A DNA stretch of 64,000 nucleotides from Nocardiopsis alkaliphila YIM 80379 (GCF_000341005.1 NZ_ANBD01000103.1:1-64000); one strand, 5' to 3'. Positions 26,274-35,998 are shown, counted from the first letter of the stretch. Numbers and translations: made by a program. Notes: generated by a model from the letters alone, not told the origin.

Positions 26274-26303
26274 CCGAGGTGGCGGATCTTTCCACCACCT
26301 CGG
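26274..26303 (-). terminator. terminator of the repeat-containing membrane protein gene
   Basis: 9-bp stem CCGAGGTGG / CCACCTCGG, 12-nt loop, followed on the minus strand by TTTTCTTTGT. It lies 86 bp beyond the stop at 26390. Confidence 0.8.
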
Positions 26304-26389
26304 TCGTATGAGGTGTCGCAGTCGACGGCTCCCCTTAGGGGAGAGGGTGCCTCACCCTCCGTCGTGTGTTCGGGAAGAAGGGGAAGCGG

Positions 26390-28477
26390 TCAGCGGTACT
26401 GACCGTCCTCGTACTCACCCTCGTAGTACCCCTGACCGTAAGCGGGTCGGTGATCCTGCCCGTAGGGTCCAGGTCCGGGCCGAGGGACGTTGCCCCCGTG
26501 GCGTGGGCCCTCAGCGGGCTCCTCGCCGGGGCGTCGGCCCTGTGCCGGTGGGTAGCCGTAGTCCGCCGAAGGGAAGTCGCCACCCAGCATGTCCGAGTAG
26601 CCACCCGGGCCGCCCTGGCTTCCAGGAGCACCGGAGGCCTGGGGGCCGCCCTGGCTTCCAGGAGCACCGGGGGTCTGGGGGCCGCCCTGGCCCCACGGGT
26701 GTCCGAAGGGATCGGTTTGCTGCGGCCCCTCCTGGTAGGACGCACCACCGCCGAACTGGCCGCTCTGGTGGGCACCGGTTCCGTAACCCGGAACGGAGGG
26801 GTGGCCACCCCCGGGTCGCCCCGAAGCGCCCATCCCACCGGAGAGACCATCTTCGGGTAGGGGCCGCCCTGGGGCATCGTAGGCACCACCACCCTGCGGA
26901 TTCTCCCACAACGCGGGGTTGGCGCCGGAAGGGCCCTCGGGGACGCCGGGCCCGCCCGGCGTCATCGGCCCTGCGGGCGCGTCCGGAACGTCGTAGCGGG
27001 CGGGGTCGCTCAGGCTGCTTTGGTGGCTTGGGCGGGTGTGGGTGCCGCTGTCGTAGGGGTTGTAGTGGTGGGTGCCGGTGTCGTATTCGGGCCGGTTGAA
27101 GGAGCCGGTGTCGTATGCGGGGCGGGTGTGCTGCCCGGTGTCGTAGCGGGTGGGGTCGCTCAGGCCGTTTTGGTGGCTTGGGCGGGTGTGGGTGCCGCTG
27201 TCGTAGGGGTTGTAGTGGTGGGTGCCGGTGTCGTATTCGGGCCGGTTGAAGGGGTCGGTGGAGTGCGTGCCCGGACCGTAGGACATGCCGGAGTAGGCAC
27301 CCGAGGGGTAACCACCGCTCAGCGGGTCCGTCCCGGAAACGGTGTGACTCGGTGCCGAGGGGCCACCCATGGGCTGGCCGGGTGCGGGCATGGCACCCGT
27401 ACCCGAGGAACCACCGAAGCCGTCCGAGGAACCGGGGCCGCCCGGGTTCGTGTTCCCGTATCCGCTCAGATCCGGGCGCTGGTGGGCGCCGGTGTCCATG
27501 CTGGACCAGATGGGAGACCCCAGGTCCTGGCCACTGCTCTGGCCGGGGCGGAAGCCCGGGGCCAGGGGATCGCTTGAATCGCCGCCCGCGCTCGGTGAGA
27601 AGCGCTCCGAAGAGTAGGATCCGCCGCCGTCGTAGGACGGGTGGTGGCCGCCGCCCAGGACACCACGTCGTTCTTCGGGGGAAAGGGGTTCACGGCCTTC
27701 GAACGGGTCTCCGGTCGAGGGTGGACGTGAGGGCCAGGAGCCCGTTCCCAACGGGTCGTCCTCTTGTGGTGTGGGCCGGCTCGGGGGCAGGCCCTGAGTG
27801 GACGGTAGCGCGGAGTGGGTGGGCCCCGGGCCCAAGGCCGGAGGTTGCTCGGGTTCCGATGAGGGGTCGGGTGGACCCGCCGGGGTGCTGTTCTGACCCA
27901 GGCTCGCCAACATCGCCAGATCGGAGGTCGATCCGGGTGGGGTTCGAAACCCGTCCGAGACGTCCTCGGAGCCGGAAGGGAGCGCGGGACGGACAGCACC
28001 GGTCGGGGTCTGCTCGATGGGGCCGCCGCGCTCGCCGTCATGGTCGTCGTACTCGTCGTCGTGATCGTCGGTGCCCCCCGCACCGAAGGCGTCGCGCTCA
28101 CGGGGGCCGGGGCGAGCAGGGGCCTCCTCGCTCAGGCTCGACCAGAAGTCGTTGTCGGAGAGGCCATCGGAGTCGTCCTCCCAGCCGGCTCCGCGCTGAC
28201 GTCGTGCCTTGGGGCGCCGCTCCGTCCTCCCCCCGCTCTGACGCGACCGGCGGCCACGCGAACGCGACTCGTCCTCGTCGTCCTCGAAATCGTCGTCCTG
28301 ATCTCGGTCGCGACCTCGATCACGCCGGTCGTCGTGATCGTCCTGGACGTCGTCGTAGTCGTAGTCGTCGTCGTAGTCACGCGAACCGAGACTGAGCGCC
28401 CGCATCCCCAGGAGAAGGAGTACGAGCACGGCGAGCACGACGATGACGGCGATGATGATGATGACGGTGACGGTCAT
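26390..28477 (-). CDS. single-span membrane protein with long disordered repeat region
   Basis: 695 aa. Residues 2-24 are one membrane helix (TVTVIIIIAVIVVLAVLVLL) with almost nothing before it. About 130 residues rich in Asp/Arg follow (DYDDDYDYDDVQDDHDD...), and the remainder is low-complexity Gly/Pro/Ser/Tyr. Two near-identical tandem units contain NRPEYDTGTHHYNPYDSGTH (period 50 aa), and a 12-aa GAPGSQGGPQ-type unit is repeated near the C-terminus. With an N-out/C-in helix the whole tail would be cytoplasmic. There is no enzyme domain. I do not recognise the family; a scaffold or condensate-forming role is only a guess. The ATG at 28477 is preferred to 28522 because the helix then begins at once. 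Confidence 0.75.
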   Translation of the reverse strand: MTVTVIIIIAVIVVLAVLVLLLLGMRALSLGSRDYDDDYDYDDVQDDHDDRRDRGRDRDQDDDFEDDEDESRSRGRRSRQSGGRTERRPKARRQRGAGWEDDSDGLSDNDFWSSLSEEAPARPGPRERDAFGAGGTDDHDDEYDDHDGERGGPIEQTPTGAVRPALPSGSEDVSDGFRTPPGSTSDLAMLASLGQNSTPAGPPDPSSEPEQPPALGPGPTHSALPSTQGLPPSRPTPQEDDPLGTGSWPSRPPSTGDPFEGREPLSPEERRGVLGGGHHPSYDGGGSYSSERFSPSAGGDSSDPLAPGFRPGQSSGQDLGSPIWSSMDTGAHQRPDLSGYGNTNPGGPGSSDGFGGSSGTGAMPAPGQPMGGPSAPSHTVSGTDPLSGGYPSGAYSGMSYGPGTHSTDPFNRPEYDTGTHHYNPYDSGTHTRPSHQNGLSDPTRYDTGQHTRPAYDTGSFNRPEYDTGTHHYNPYDSGTHTRPSHQSSLSDPARYDVPDAPAGPMTPGGPGVPEGPSGANPALWENPQGGGAYDAPGRPLPEDGLSGGMGASGRPGGGHPSVPGYGTGAHQSGQFGGGASYQEGPQQTDPFGHPWGQGGPQTPGAPGSQGGPQASGAPGSQGGPGGYSDMLGGDFPSADYGYPPAQGRRPGEEPAEGPRHGGNVPRPGPGPYGQDHRPAYGQGYYEGEYEDGQYR
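26611..26695. repeat. 36-bp tandem repeat, about 2.3 copies
   Basis: CGCCCTGGCTTCCAGGAGCA recurs at 26611 and 26647, and the first ten bases again at 26683. It encodes the GSQGGPQ(A/T)xGAP motif of the same protein. Confidence 0.85.
26991..27252. repeat. two 112-bp direct repeats at 150-bp spacing
   Basis: 26991-27102 and 27141-27252 are identical except for three bases, separated by a unique 38-bp segment. They lie inside the disordered protein gene and encode its 50-aa period. Confidence 0.9.
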
Positions 28478-28835
28478 GTTGTACGCACTACCTTGGGGAG
28501 GTCTGCCGCACCCGGGACGCACCGGGGGCCGATCGGAGGAGGATCGGCCCAGGGAAGGCGGCGGTCTGGTTCCACGAGTCCACGAAGCGGCGGCCCCACC
28601 GTGTCCATGGACGGTGGAGGTCGCGGTCGCGTCGTGGTCTCGGCTCAGGGTGCCGCGCGGCGGATGGACGGGAATCGGTCATCTGAAAAGGGGCGAGGGG
28701 CACAGGCCCACTGTATGTGTTGTCGTGCGCTATGTGCAGAGGGCTACGGTGGCTTCCTCGGTTCGTCTCTCCGGTTCCTGACCGAGTGGGTTCGCTCGGA
28801 TTCATGGTATGAGGAAACGGCTATTATGACCTATG
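28478..28835. other. 358-bp intergenic region
   Basis: No gene supported. It should carry the minus-strand promoter of the repeat protein. Isolated -10-like hexamers occur (TACAGT on the minus strand near 28710; TATTAT on the plus strand at 28822-28827), but none has a matching -35. Confidence 0.45.
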
Positions 28836-29432
28836 TCACTCGCTGGTGGTCACCAGGGACCCCCGAGCCACCGCCTGCTCGGCGATGCCCTCCAAGGTCA
28901 GGTCCAAGGCCGCGCCCTCGGGCAGGCCGAGGGTGCCGTCCAACGCGTACACCGTGAACCGGTAGGAGTGCGCGTCGCCCTCCTCCGGGCAAGGCGCGCC
29001 GTAGGCGGTGTCCCCGGAACTGTTCTGGGCGAGCTTGGCGTCGGCCGGCACGGTGTTCTGGCGCAATTCCACCAGCTGCGGATCCAGGTCGTAGATCACC
29101 CAGAACACGACGGCGGCCTGGGGGTCGTCCACGACCACCGCGATCGAACCCACGTCGTCGGGCAGCCCCGACCAGCTCAACGGGGGTGAGACCGGATCGT
29201 CTTCGGCCTCACAGGTATAGGCGGCGGGCAGTGGCCGGCCCTCCTGCATCATCGGGCTGGTCACGTTGATGTCGGTGGGCATCTCGCCGCTCAGCCCCGA
29301 GTCGAGCACCTCGCAGCCGGTCGACGCGAGCAGGGCGACCCCCGCCACGACGGCACTCACGCGAGCGCCGAGGGGGACGCGGGACACGCCGTGCGCGGTG
29401 AGGGTCCTGGTGTAAGGCATGACCGGGAACAA
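28836..29432 (-). CDS. PEBP/YbhB-family lipoprotein
   Basis: 198 aa with an N-terminal signal ending VVAGVALLASTGC, a probable lipobox whose Cys would be lipidated. The mature part is a phosphatidylethanolamine-binding-protein fold (YbhB/YbcL type): ITVTSP-like NVTSPMMQEGRPLPAAYTCEAEDDPVSPPLSWSGLPDDVGSIAVVVDDPQA, then the ligand-site FWVIYDLDP and YGAPCPEEGDAHSYRFTVYALD. TTG 29432 is chosen because AGGAG lies six nt before it; ATG 29420 has no ribosome site. Located on the outer face of the membrane. Ligand unknown. Divergent from the broken SARP regulator. Confidence 0.85.
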   Translation of the reverse strand: MFPVMPYTRTLTAHGVSRVPLGARVSAVVAGVALLASTGCEVLDSGLSGEMPTDINVTSPMMQEGRPLPAAYTCEAEDDPVSPPLSWSGLPDDVGSIAVVVDDPQAAVVFWVIYDLDPQLVELRQNTVPADAKLAQNSSGDTAYGAPCPEEGDAHSYRFTVYALDGTLGLPEGAALDLTLEGIAEQAVARGSLVTTSE

Positions 29433-29716
29433 AATGGGCTCCTGCTGGGCTTTCGGGCCGTAAGGCGAGACTCGCTGTGCACCGGATCCGGCACGCGGCC
29501 ATGGCCCGGTGCCCGTCACGGTGGAACCGTGCGCACCGTCACCGGCGTCGTCACACGGTCCTGAGCGAACCCTACTGTGGTCGGGCGGACCTTGGTGACC
29601 GACGCGAACGGGTGCGCAGTGGGCGCACGGCGACCACCCGGAAGAACCCGCTGCCGCCCGGCACCCCTGATCGACATCGCGGAACCCGCCCACACCGGAT
29701 CGGCCATCATGGGGCG

Positions 29717-31828
29717 GTGCGGTTCTCCATTCTCGGTCCTCTCCAGGTACACGACTCCTCAGGGCGTCCAGTGGGTGTGGGCGGGACCCGCCTGCGCACC
29801 CTGCTGATACTGCTCCTGCTCCGTCCCGGCCGTTCGGTGGCAGTGGAGGAGCTCATCGACACCATCTGGGGCGAGGACGTCCCCACCGTCGCCGGCAACG
29901 CCCTCCAAGCCTTGGTCTCCCGACTGCGGCGATCCCTGGGCACGGAGGTTCCGCTGTTCGGTGATGGCACCGGGTATCGGTTGGAGATCACTTCCGAACA
30001 GGTGGACATGCACGTGTTCGAGGAGCTGGCAGCGCAAGGCAGAGCCGAATTGACGGCCGGGCGGGCCGCAGCGGCCGAACACGTGTTGTCCGAGGCACTC
30101 GGGCTGTGGCACGGCCCCGCCCTGCCCGACCTGACCTCGCGTGGGCTGGCCGAGGACGTGTCCTCGCGGCTGGCGCAGATCCACCGCACAGTCGAGGAGG
30201 ACCTCTTGGAGGCCTTGGTCCTTTTGGGTCGTACCGCTGAGGCCCTACCGAAGGCCGAGGCCCTGGTGGCCCTGGACCCCCACCGGGAACGCCCCGTCGA
30301 ACTGCTCGTGCGGGCCCTGGCCGGTAGCGGTCGTACCGCGGACGCCCTCGCCGTTCACAAGGAATTCCGCACCCGTCTGGCCGAGGACCTGGGGTTGGAC
30401 CCCTCGCCCCGGTCACGTCGGCTCCATCTCGACCTGTTGCGCGGGAAACTCGCCCCGAGCGAACGTGACGAGGCCGCACCGAGGGAGCGGGAACGGACCG
30501 GTGGGCCGGCCACGTCCCCCGCTCGCGCCCGGGCCCGAGAATCGGCTCCTGCGCTCCGCATCCCTCGCCACCTGACCGATTTCGTCGCGCGTGAGGCCGA
30601 GGTGGGGGCGACCGTGGACCGGCTCTCCTCGACCCGGATGGTCACTCTCACCGGCCCCGGAGGGGCGGGCAAGACCCGTCTGGCCTCGGAGTCGGCCACC
30701 ATCCTGGCTGAACGGGACCCCTCCCTGGTCTCCGGCGGCCTCTGGTGGGTCGAACTCGCGCCGATACGGCAGGGCGCGGATCTGCCCGAAACGGTCGCGA
30801 GCGCCCTGGGGCCGCGTGAGTTCGCCGTCCTCAACACGCGCACCGGTTCCGCGCATCGACCACCCGTCGAACGCATCGCCGCTCAGTTGGGGGAGCACCC
30901 CTGCCTCGTGGTGTTGGACAACTGTGAACACCTGGTCGAAGCCGTCGCCCGGTTCGTCGAATCCCTGCTGGCCCGTTGCCCGGGCCTTCGTGTGCTGGCC
31001 ACCTCCAGGGAACCGATCAAAGTGCCCGGAGAGGTCCTCCTGCCGGTGCCCTCCCTGGAGTCGCCACCGGAGGGCGCCGAGGTCGACCAGGCCCTGGCCT
31101 GTTCGGCCGTGGAGTTGTTCACCGCACGTGCCGAGGCGGCTCGGCCCGGGTTCCGGCTCACCCCCGACAACGTCGCCCACGTCATACGCATCACCCGTGA
31201 ACTGGATGGCATGCCGCTGGCCTTGGAGTTGGCCGCGGCACGCCTGCGGGTGATGTCCCCGGCACAACTCGCGCACCGTCTCACCGACCGGTTCCGACTG
31301 CTCACCGATGGCGATAGGACCGTGTTGCCCCGCCACCGCACCCTGCGGGCGGTGGTCGACTGGAGCTGGGAACTGCTCGATGAACCCGAACGCCGCCTGC
31401 TGCGACGGCTCGCGGTCTTCCCCGGTGGGGCCACCCTGGAGGCCGTTGAAGAGGTGGGCTCGGACCCCGACGACGAAGTGGGAAGGGTGGGTGGTCGGGA
31501 CGTGTGGACCGTCCTGTTCGCCCTCGTGGACAAGTCCCTGGTGGTCGCGGAGAACCCCGCGCGTGAGGATGACCCACCCATCTATCGGCAGTTGGAGACG
31601 GTTCGCGCCTACACGATGGAACGCCTGGCCCGTTCTGGAGAGCAGGAGCGGGTTCGCAGCACCCATGCCCGCCATGTGGTCGACCTGTGGCGTCGCGCGG
31701 ACCCCGAACTGCGGGGCCCCGGGCAGAGGTCCTGGTTGGCCCGCTTGGGGGCGCGGACCGACGACTGCGTGGCCGCTTTCAACCTGGCGTTGGAACGCCG
31801 TGACCTGGACCTGGCCCTAGATGAGTAA
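29717..31828 (+). pseudogene. AfsR/SARP-type BTAD regulator, 5' part, broken by an IS element
   Basis: N-terminal 703 residues of a large transcriptional regulator. Order: OmpR-type DNA-binding domain (VRFSILGPLQV... QALVSRLRRSLG, 1-90), bacterial transcriptional activation domain (about 95-240), then an NB-ARC/AAA ATPase with Walker A GPGGAGKTRLASE and Walker B CLVVLDNCEHL. The frame runs into the IS end (CTA GAT GAG TAA), adding two foreign residues. Removing the IS and one CTAG copy restores the frame into 32818-34058, giving a 1115-codon gene, the usual size for this family, but with an internal TAA. If the truncated product is made it would lack its TPR domain. Such regulators often control secondary metabolism; the target is unknown. 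Confidence 0.88.
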
Positions 31829-32813
31829 TTCCAAGGGGTGCGTGGTCCGAGCATGAGGCGAGGGAGCCCATGGTCATGTTGTGACGCAAAACCTGAACTC
31901 CCTCGCCCGTGCACTCTACGACACCACCGAACGACTCTTGAAGCACCGCCCGGACCTGGCCCCCTGGCGCCCCAGAATCGGCTTCCAACCCCGCCTGAGC
32001 GACGCCGACCTGGTCACCCTGGCCCTGATGCAGGCCCTGCTCGGCTACACCAGCGAGGCCCGATGGCTGCGCTACGCCCGCACCCACCTGAGCGAACAGT
32101 TCCCCTACCTGCCCCAACAAAGCGGCTACAACAAACGCCTGCGCAAAGCCGCCTCCCTGATCCGCACCCTCATCCGCCACCTGGCCACCGACACCAGCGC
32201 CTGGACCGACGATGTGTGGGTGGTCGACTCCACCCCCGTGGAGTGTGCACGCTCCCGGGAGACCGTCAAACGCTCCGACCTGGCCGGATGGGCGGCCTAC
32301 GGGTACTGCGCCTCCCACTCGCGGTTCTTCTGGGGGCTGCGCCTGCACCTGGTGTGCACCCTGAGCGGGCTCCCGGTCGCCTTCGCCCTGACCAGCGCCA
32401 AGTCCGACGAGCGCACCACACTGGTCGGGATGTTCGCCGCCGATCCCGGCCTGGTCGACCAGCGCCCGGGGCAGACGCTGATCGCGGACAAGAACTACTA
32501 CGGGCGCGACTTCGAGCGGTCCCTGGCCCAGGCGGGGCTGCACCTGCTGCGTCCGGCCCGCAGGGGCGAGCCCCCACGGGCCGGAGCGCACCTGTTCCGT
32601 CCGTTGCGGCAGGTGATCGAGTCCATCAACCAGACGTTCAAGGGCCAGCTGGACCTGGAGCGGCACGGCGGGCGCACCCCTGGCGGGGTGATCGCCCGGG
32701 TGCTCCAGCGGATCCTGGCGCTGACCGCTGCTATCTGGCACAACGACCGCACCGGCCAACCGGTCCTACGCTCGCTGACCGCCTACGATCACTGACCCCT
32801 TGGAATTACTCAT
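31821..32813 (+). mobile_element. complete IS982-family-like insertion sequence
   Basis: 993 bp. Terminal inverted repeats are identical over 19 bp (ATGAGTAATTCCAAGGGGT reading inward at both ends) with partial matching beyond. CTAG stands on both sides (31817-31820 and 32814-32817) and fits a 4-bp target duplication. Because CTAG is itself palindromic, the boundary alone is ambiguous, but removing the element plus one CTAG restores the host reading frame. Intact ends, duplication and transposase indicate a recent insertion. Confidence 0.9.
31881..32795 (+). CDS. IS982-family transposase
   Basis: 304-aa DDE transposase. The helical N-terminal part (PRLSDADLVTLALMQALLGYTSEARWLRYA, QQSGYNKRLRKAA) is typical of the IS982 group. 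The catalytic triad is visible as Asp in WVVDSTPVEC, Asp in LIADKNYYGRD and Glu in QVIESINQTFKGQLDLE. Full-length with no frameshift, so probably active. GTG 31881 starts 60 bp inside the element. Confidence 0.9.
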   Translation: MTQNLNSLARALYDTTERLLKHRPDLAPWRPRIGFQPRLSDADLVTLALMQALLGYTSEARWLRYARTHLSEQFPYLPQQSGYNKRLRKAASLIRTLIRHLATDTSAWTDDVWVVDSTPVECARSRETVKRSDLAGWAAYGYCASHSRFFWGLRLHLVCTLSGLPVAFALTSAKSDERTTLVGMFAADPGLVDQRPGQTLIADKNYYGRDFERSLAQAGLHLLRPARRGEPPRAGAHLFRPLRQVIESINQTFKGQLDLERHGGRTPGGVIARVLQRILALTAAIWHNDRTGQPVLRSLTAYDH

Positions 32814-32817
32814 CTAG

Positions 32818-34058
32818 ACCTGGTGGAGTACACCCAGTGGTAATGGACTTTGGCCGGTTCTTGGCGGCAAATCCACGCCTGGGCCGGGCAGACCCTCGAC
32901 CTGGTCGGTGAGCAGGTGCCGTCCGGCCGTGAGAGCGCCTACGCCGCCTGCCTGTTCCATCGCGCGGGAGGGATGGAGTCGGGTCGCGAGGCGCTCCTGG
33001 AGCGACTGGACCGGGTGGAGGAGGTGCTCGAAGCCGGTGGTGTCCAGAGCGAGAGCCACCCCGTGTTCATCTCCTGCCTGATCTACCGGGCCATGATCGA
33101 CGGCGATCCGAGCGGAGACGCCCGCAGACGTGTGGAAGACGCCCTCGAACAGCCGAAGGACACCTGGAGTCGGGCCCTGATCCATCTGATGGCCTCGTTG
33201 CTCGACTCGCTCTTCGGTCAGGCGTCGCGCTCCCGGGAACGGGCGGAGGTCGCCTTGGAGGGTATGCGCGCGTGCGGTGATGTCTGGGGGCAGTGCAATG
33301 CTCTGGTCCAACTCGTGGACGTCAACGTGGCCACCGATCTGGAACGGTGTCTGAGGTTGCTCGGGGAGGGGATCGATCTGGCGGAGGGAGCCGGGCTCCA
33401 CGAACTCGGTGTGCTCTTCCGTACGTTGCGGGCCCAGTCCCAGGTCGAACTGGGTCGATCGGCGCAGGCCGAAGCGGAACTGGATCGGCTCGAAGGCGTC
33501 ACGATGGAGGACGAGACCAGGGTGGCGCTCCGCATGACCCGGATCATGTGGCTCCAGGCCACCGGAGACCTGATGGGGGCTCGTCGACTCTTGGACGAGA
33601 GCGGGGTCCTGGTGTGGGGCCTGGGCGGGTTCGCGCCGGTCTACCTCGGGCCGAGTTGGCTCGCCATGGCCGCTGAGATCGCTTGGGCGGAGGGTGATCA
33701 CGAACGGGCCTGGCGGGAGGCGGGCCGGTCTTGGTGGGTGTCCCTGCGAGGCGCCGCCCTCTCCGGGGTGGGCGCCTTGGAGGTCCTCGCCGGACTCGAG
33801 GTCGAGAACGACCCCGTCCACGCCGCGGTGCTGCTGGGCTACTCCGCCTCCCTGCGAGGCGCCGCCAACACCGCCCTGCCGCGAGTACGTCGTTTGCGCG
33901 AGCGACTTCGGGACGCCTTGGGCGAGGCGGAGGCGGATCACCTGATGGCCAGGGGAGCGGGCACGCCCCAAACGCGGCTCCGGGAATCCGTGGGGAGGTG
34001 GTTGGCCCCGATCGTGCCCGAGGACGTGGAGGCCGGTGACCGGAGCCAAGATCCGTGA
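32818..34058 (+). pseudogene. AfsR/SARP-type regulator, 3' part with in-frame TAA
   Basis: Continues the regulator after the IS. The first codons read LVEYTQW then TAA (32841-32843), then WTLAGSWRQIHAWAGQ, where the family normally has an aromatic residue (typically W-Y-W); a single-base change of TAC or TAT gives TAA. The remaining 400 residues are the TPR-like helical C-terminal domain (e.g. RAEVALEGMRACGDVWGQCNALVQLVDVN). A TTG at 32850 could in principle start a separate protein but has no ribosome site. So the gene carries two independent lesions. Confidence 0.85.
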
Positions 34059-34095
34059 ACGCTTTCGGCGGCCTCGCCCGCACGTCCCGGCCACC

Positions 34096-34129
34096 CGTCC
34101 CGGTGGGGAGGTGAAGACCCACCGGGACG
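34096..34129. terminator. bidirectional terminator between SARP remnant and ABC permease
   Basis: 12-bp stem CGTCCCGGTGGG / CCCACCGGGACG with a 10-nt loop, between convergent ends at 34058 and 34144. Confidence 0.8.
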
Positions 34130-34143
34130 CTCAATGGCACCTC

Positions 34144-34974
34144 TCAGGTGCGACGCCGGTAGGCCCACACGGCCAGAGGGAAGAAGATCGCGGTGATGAT
34201 GACCGCCCACACCAGGGTCCAGGCCACCGGACCGCCGGCGTCGCCATCGAGCATGAGCGCACGCATGGCGTCCACCACGTGGGTCACCGGGTTGTTCGCG
34301 GCGATGGGAGCCAACCAGCCCGGCATGTCGTCCGGTGAGACGAACGCCGAACTTCCGAAGGTCAGTGGGAACAGCAGGATCATCGCGAACGACTGCACCG
34401 CCATGGGCGTGCGCGCGAGCATCCCCACGAACGCCGACATCCAGCACAGGGCGAAGGCGAACAGCAGGATCAGACCCGCGGCCGACACCACGCCCACCAC
34501 ACCACCCTCGGGACGAAAGCCGATCGCCAGGCCGACCAGCAGCACCATCACGACCGTGATGGCGTAGCGGACCAGGTCGCCCAGGATCGCGCCGATCAGC
34601 GGGGCCGAGCGGGCGATGGGCAGTGAGCGGAAACGGTCGAAGATGCCCTTTTCCACGTCCTGGCTCAAGGTGAAACCGGTGCCCATGGTGGCGAAGATGA
34701 CCGATTGCGCGATGATGCCGGGCATGAGGAAATCGCGGTAGGTCTGCCAGTCACCCATCATCGCCTGACCGAAGACGAAGACGAACAGGGTGACGAACAT
34801 GACCGGCTGCAACATCAACCCGAGGACCTCCTCGGGGTTGGCCTTGATCTTCAGCACGCTGCGCCAGGTGAGCTGGAGACCGTGTCGCATGGTCACCAGC
34901 GGGCCGAGCCGCTCGGGGACGTGCGGTGCGCCCGGGGACGCGGGCGTGGACGGTCGGGTGGTCACGGTGCTCAT
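34144..34974 (-). CDS. ABC-2 type exporter permease (DrrB-like)
   Basis: 276-aa membrane subunit with six hydrophobic segments (LMLQPVMFVTLFVFVFGQAM, FLMPGIIAQSVIFATMGTGFTLSQDVEKGIFDRFRSLPIARSAPL, AITVVMVLLVGLAIGF, ILLFAFALCWMSAFVGMLA, SFAMILLFPLTFGSSAFV, VIITAIFFPLAVWAY). The EKGIFDRFRSLPI loop is characteristic of daunorubicin-resistance-type permeases. The ATG overlaps the ATPase gene stop (ATGA). Exports an unknown drug or lipid-like compound. Confidence 0.88.
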   Translation of the reverse strand: MSTVTTRPSTPASPGAPHVPERLGPLVTMRHGLQLTWRSVLKIKANPEEVLGLMLQPVMFVTLFVFVFGQAMMGDWQTYRDFLMPGIIAQSVIFATMGTGFTLSQDVEKGIFDRFRSLPIARSAPLIGAILGDLVRYAITVVMVLLVGLAIGFRPEGGVVGVVSAAGLILLFAFALCWMSAFVGMLARTPMAVQSFAMILLFPLTFGSSAFVSPDDMPGWLAPIAANNPVTHVVDAMRALMLDGDAGGPVAWTLVWAVIITAIFFPLAVWAYRRRT

Positions 34975-35936
34975 CCTCGAGCCCCTTCATCGTCGGAGGT
35001 CGTGGCCTGGGCGGTGTGTCCGGTCAGGGCCAGGAACACCTCGTCCAGGCTGGGTTTGCGCAGGGACAGTTCGCTCACGGCCACGCCCTGTTCGTCCAAC
35101 CGGCGGACCACCTCGGGCAGGACCGCGGAGTCTTCGACCGGCACGCTGGCCACCAGTCCGTCGCTGTTGACGGGGGCGCTGGTGACCGCCTCGACGATCT
35201 TGGCGGCCAGGGACAACTGTCCGCCGTCCACCGTGCGCAGTTCCAAGACCTGGTCACCGGCCCGGTTCTTGAGTTCCTCGGGAGTGCCTTGAGTGATCAC
35301 CCGGCCGTGGTCGAGCACCATGATGTCGTCGGCCAGGTGGTCGGCCTCCTCCAGGTACTGGGTGGTGAGCAGCACGGTCACGCCATCGTTCACCAGGCCG
35401 CGCACCACCTCCCACAGCCCGTTGCGACTGTGCGGGTCCAAGCCGGTGGTGGGTTCGTCCAGGTACAGCAGACCGGGCCGACCGACCAGGCTCGCGGCCA
35501 GGTCCAAGCGCCTGCGCATACCCCCCGAGTAGGTCTTGGCGGGGCGGCCGCCCGCATCGGCGAGACCGAATCGCTCCAGGAGTTCGCCCGAACGAGCGCG
35601 GGCCTGTGTCCGGTCGAAGCCGAGTAGACGGGCGATCAGCACCAGGTTCTGGGTCCCGGTCAACTCCGCGTCCACCGCGGCGTACTGGCCGGTCAGGCCG
35701 ATCTGGCGGCGCACCTCGTGGGGTTCGCGGAGCACGTCGAAGCCGCCGACGATGGCGTGCCCCGCGTCGGGGCGCAGCAAGGTCGACAGGATGCGTACGG
35801 TCGTGGTCTTTCCGGAGCCGTTGGGTCCCAGGACGCCCAGCACGGCCCCCGTCCTGGCGGTCAGGTCGATTCCGTCCAAGGCCCGTTTTCCCTTGAACTC
35901 CTTGACCAGACCTTCCGCGCGGATGGCGTCGGTCAT
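34971..35936 (-). CDS. ABC exporter ATP-binding protein (DrrA-like)
   Basis: 321 aa. Walker A GPNGSGKTT, Q-loop LTGQYAAVD, signature YSGGMRRRLDLAASL, Walker B LLYLDEPTTGLDP and the switch His replaced by the TTQYLEEAD motif typical of DrrA-type ATPases. A C-terminal regulatory domain ends with SLRKPSLDEVFLALTGHTA, the conserved DrrA tail. GGAGGA before ATG 35936 fixes the start. It forms an exporter with the permease encoded next. Direct repeat GCTGACAG lies 43 bp upstream. Confidence 0.9.
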   Translation of the reverse strand: MTDAIRAEGLVKEFKGKRALDGIDLTARTGAVLGVLGPNGSGKTTTVRILSTLLRPDAGHAIVGGFDVLREPHEVRRQIGLTGQYAAVDAELTGTQNLVLIARLLGFDRTQARARSGELLERFGLADAGGRPAKTYSGGMRRRLDLAASLVGRPGLLYLDEPTTGLDPHSRNGLWEVVRGLVNDGVTVLLTTQYLEEADHLADDIMVLDHGRVITQGTPEELKNRAGDQVLELRTVDGGQLSLAAKIVEAVTSAPVNSDGLVASVPVEDSAVLPEVVRRLDEQGVAVSELSLRKPSLDEVFLALTGHTAQATTSDDEGARG

Positions 35937-35978
35937 GAGGTCCTCCGTTTCGGTGTCCGTCCCAGTATGTCGACCTGG

Positions 35979-35998
35979 GCTGACAGAACGCTGACAGA
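35979..35998. repeat. direct repeat in the ABC exporter promoter region
   Basis: GCTGACAGA at 35979-35987 and 35990-35998, 11 bp apart (one helical turn). Possible regulator half-sites; no regulator gene is linked apart from the broken SARP gene. Confidence 0.4.

Noticed and set aside
26989-27577. Val/Gly-rich open frame on the plus strand opposite the repeat protein
   Set aside because: Its repeats are the complement of the tandem units of the minus-strand gene, which has a proper membrane helix and codon pattern.
32850-34058. TPR-type fragment as an independent gene
   Set aside because: It joins in frame with the SARP gene once the IS is removed, and TTG 32850 has no ribosome site; kept as pseudogene.
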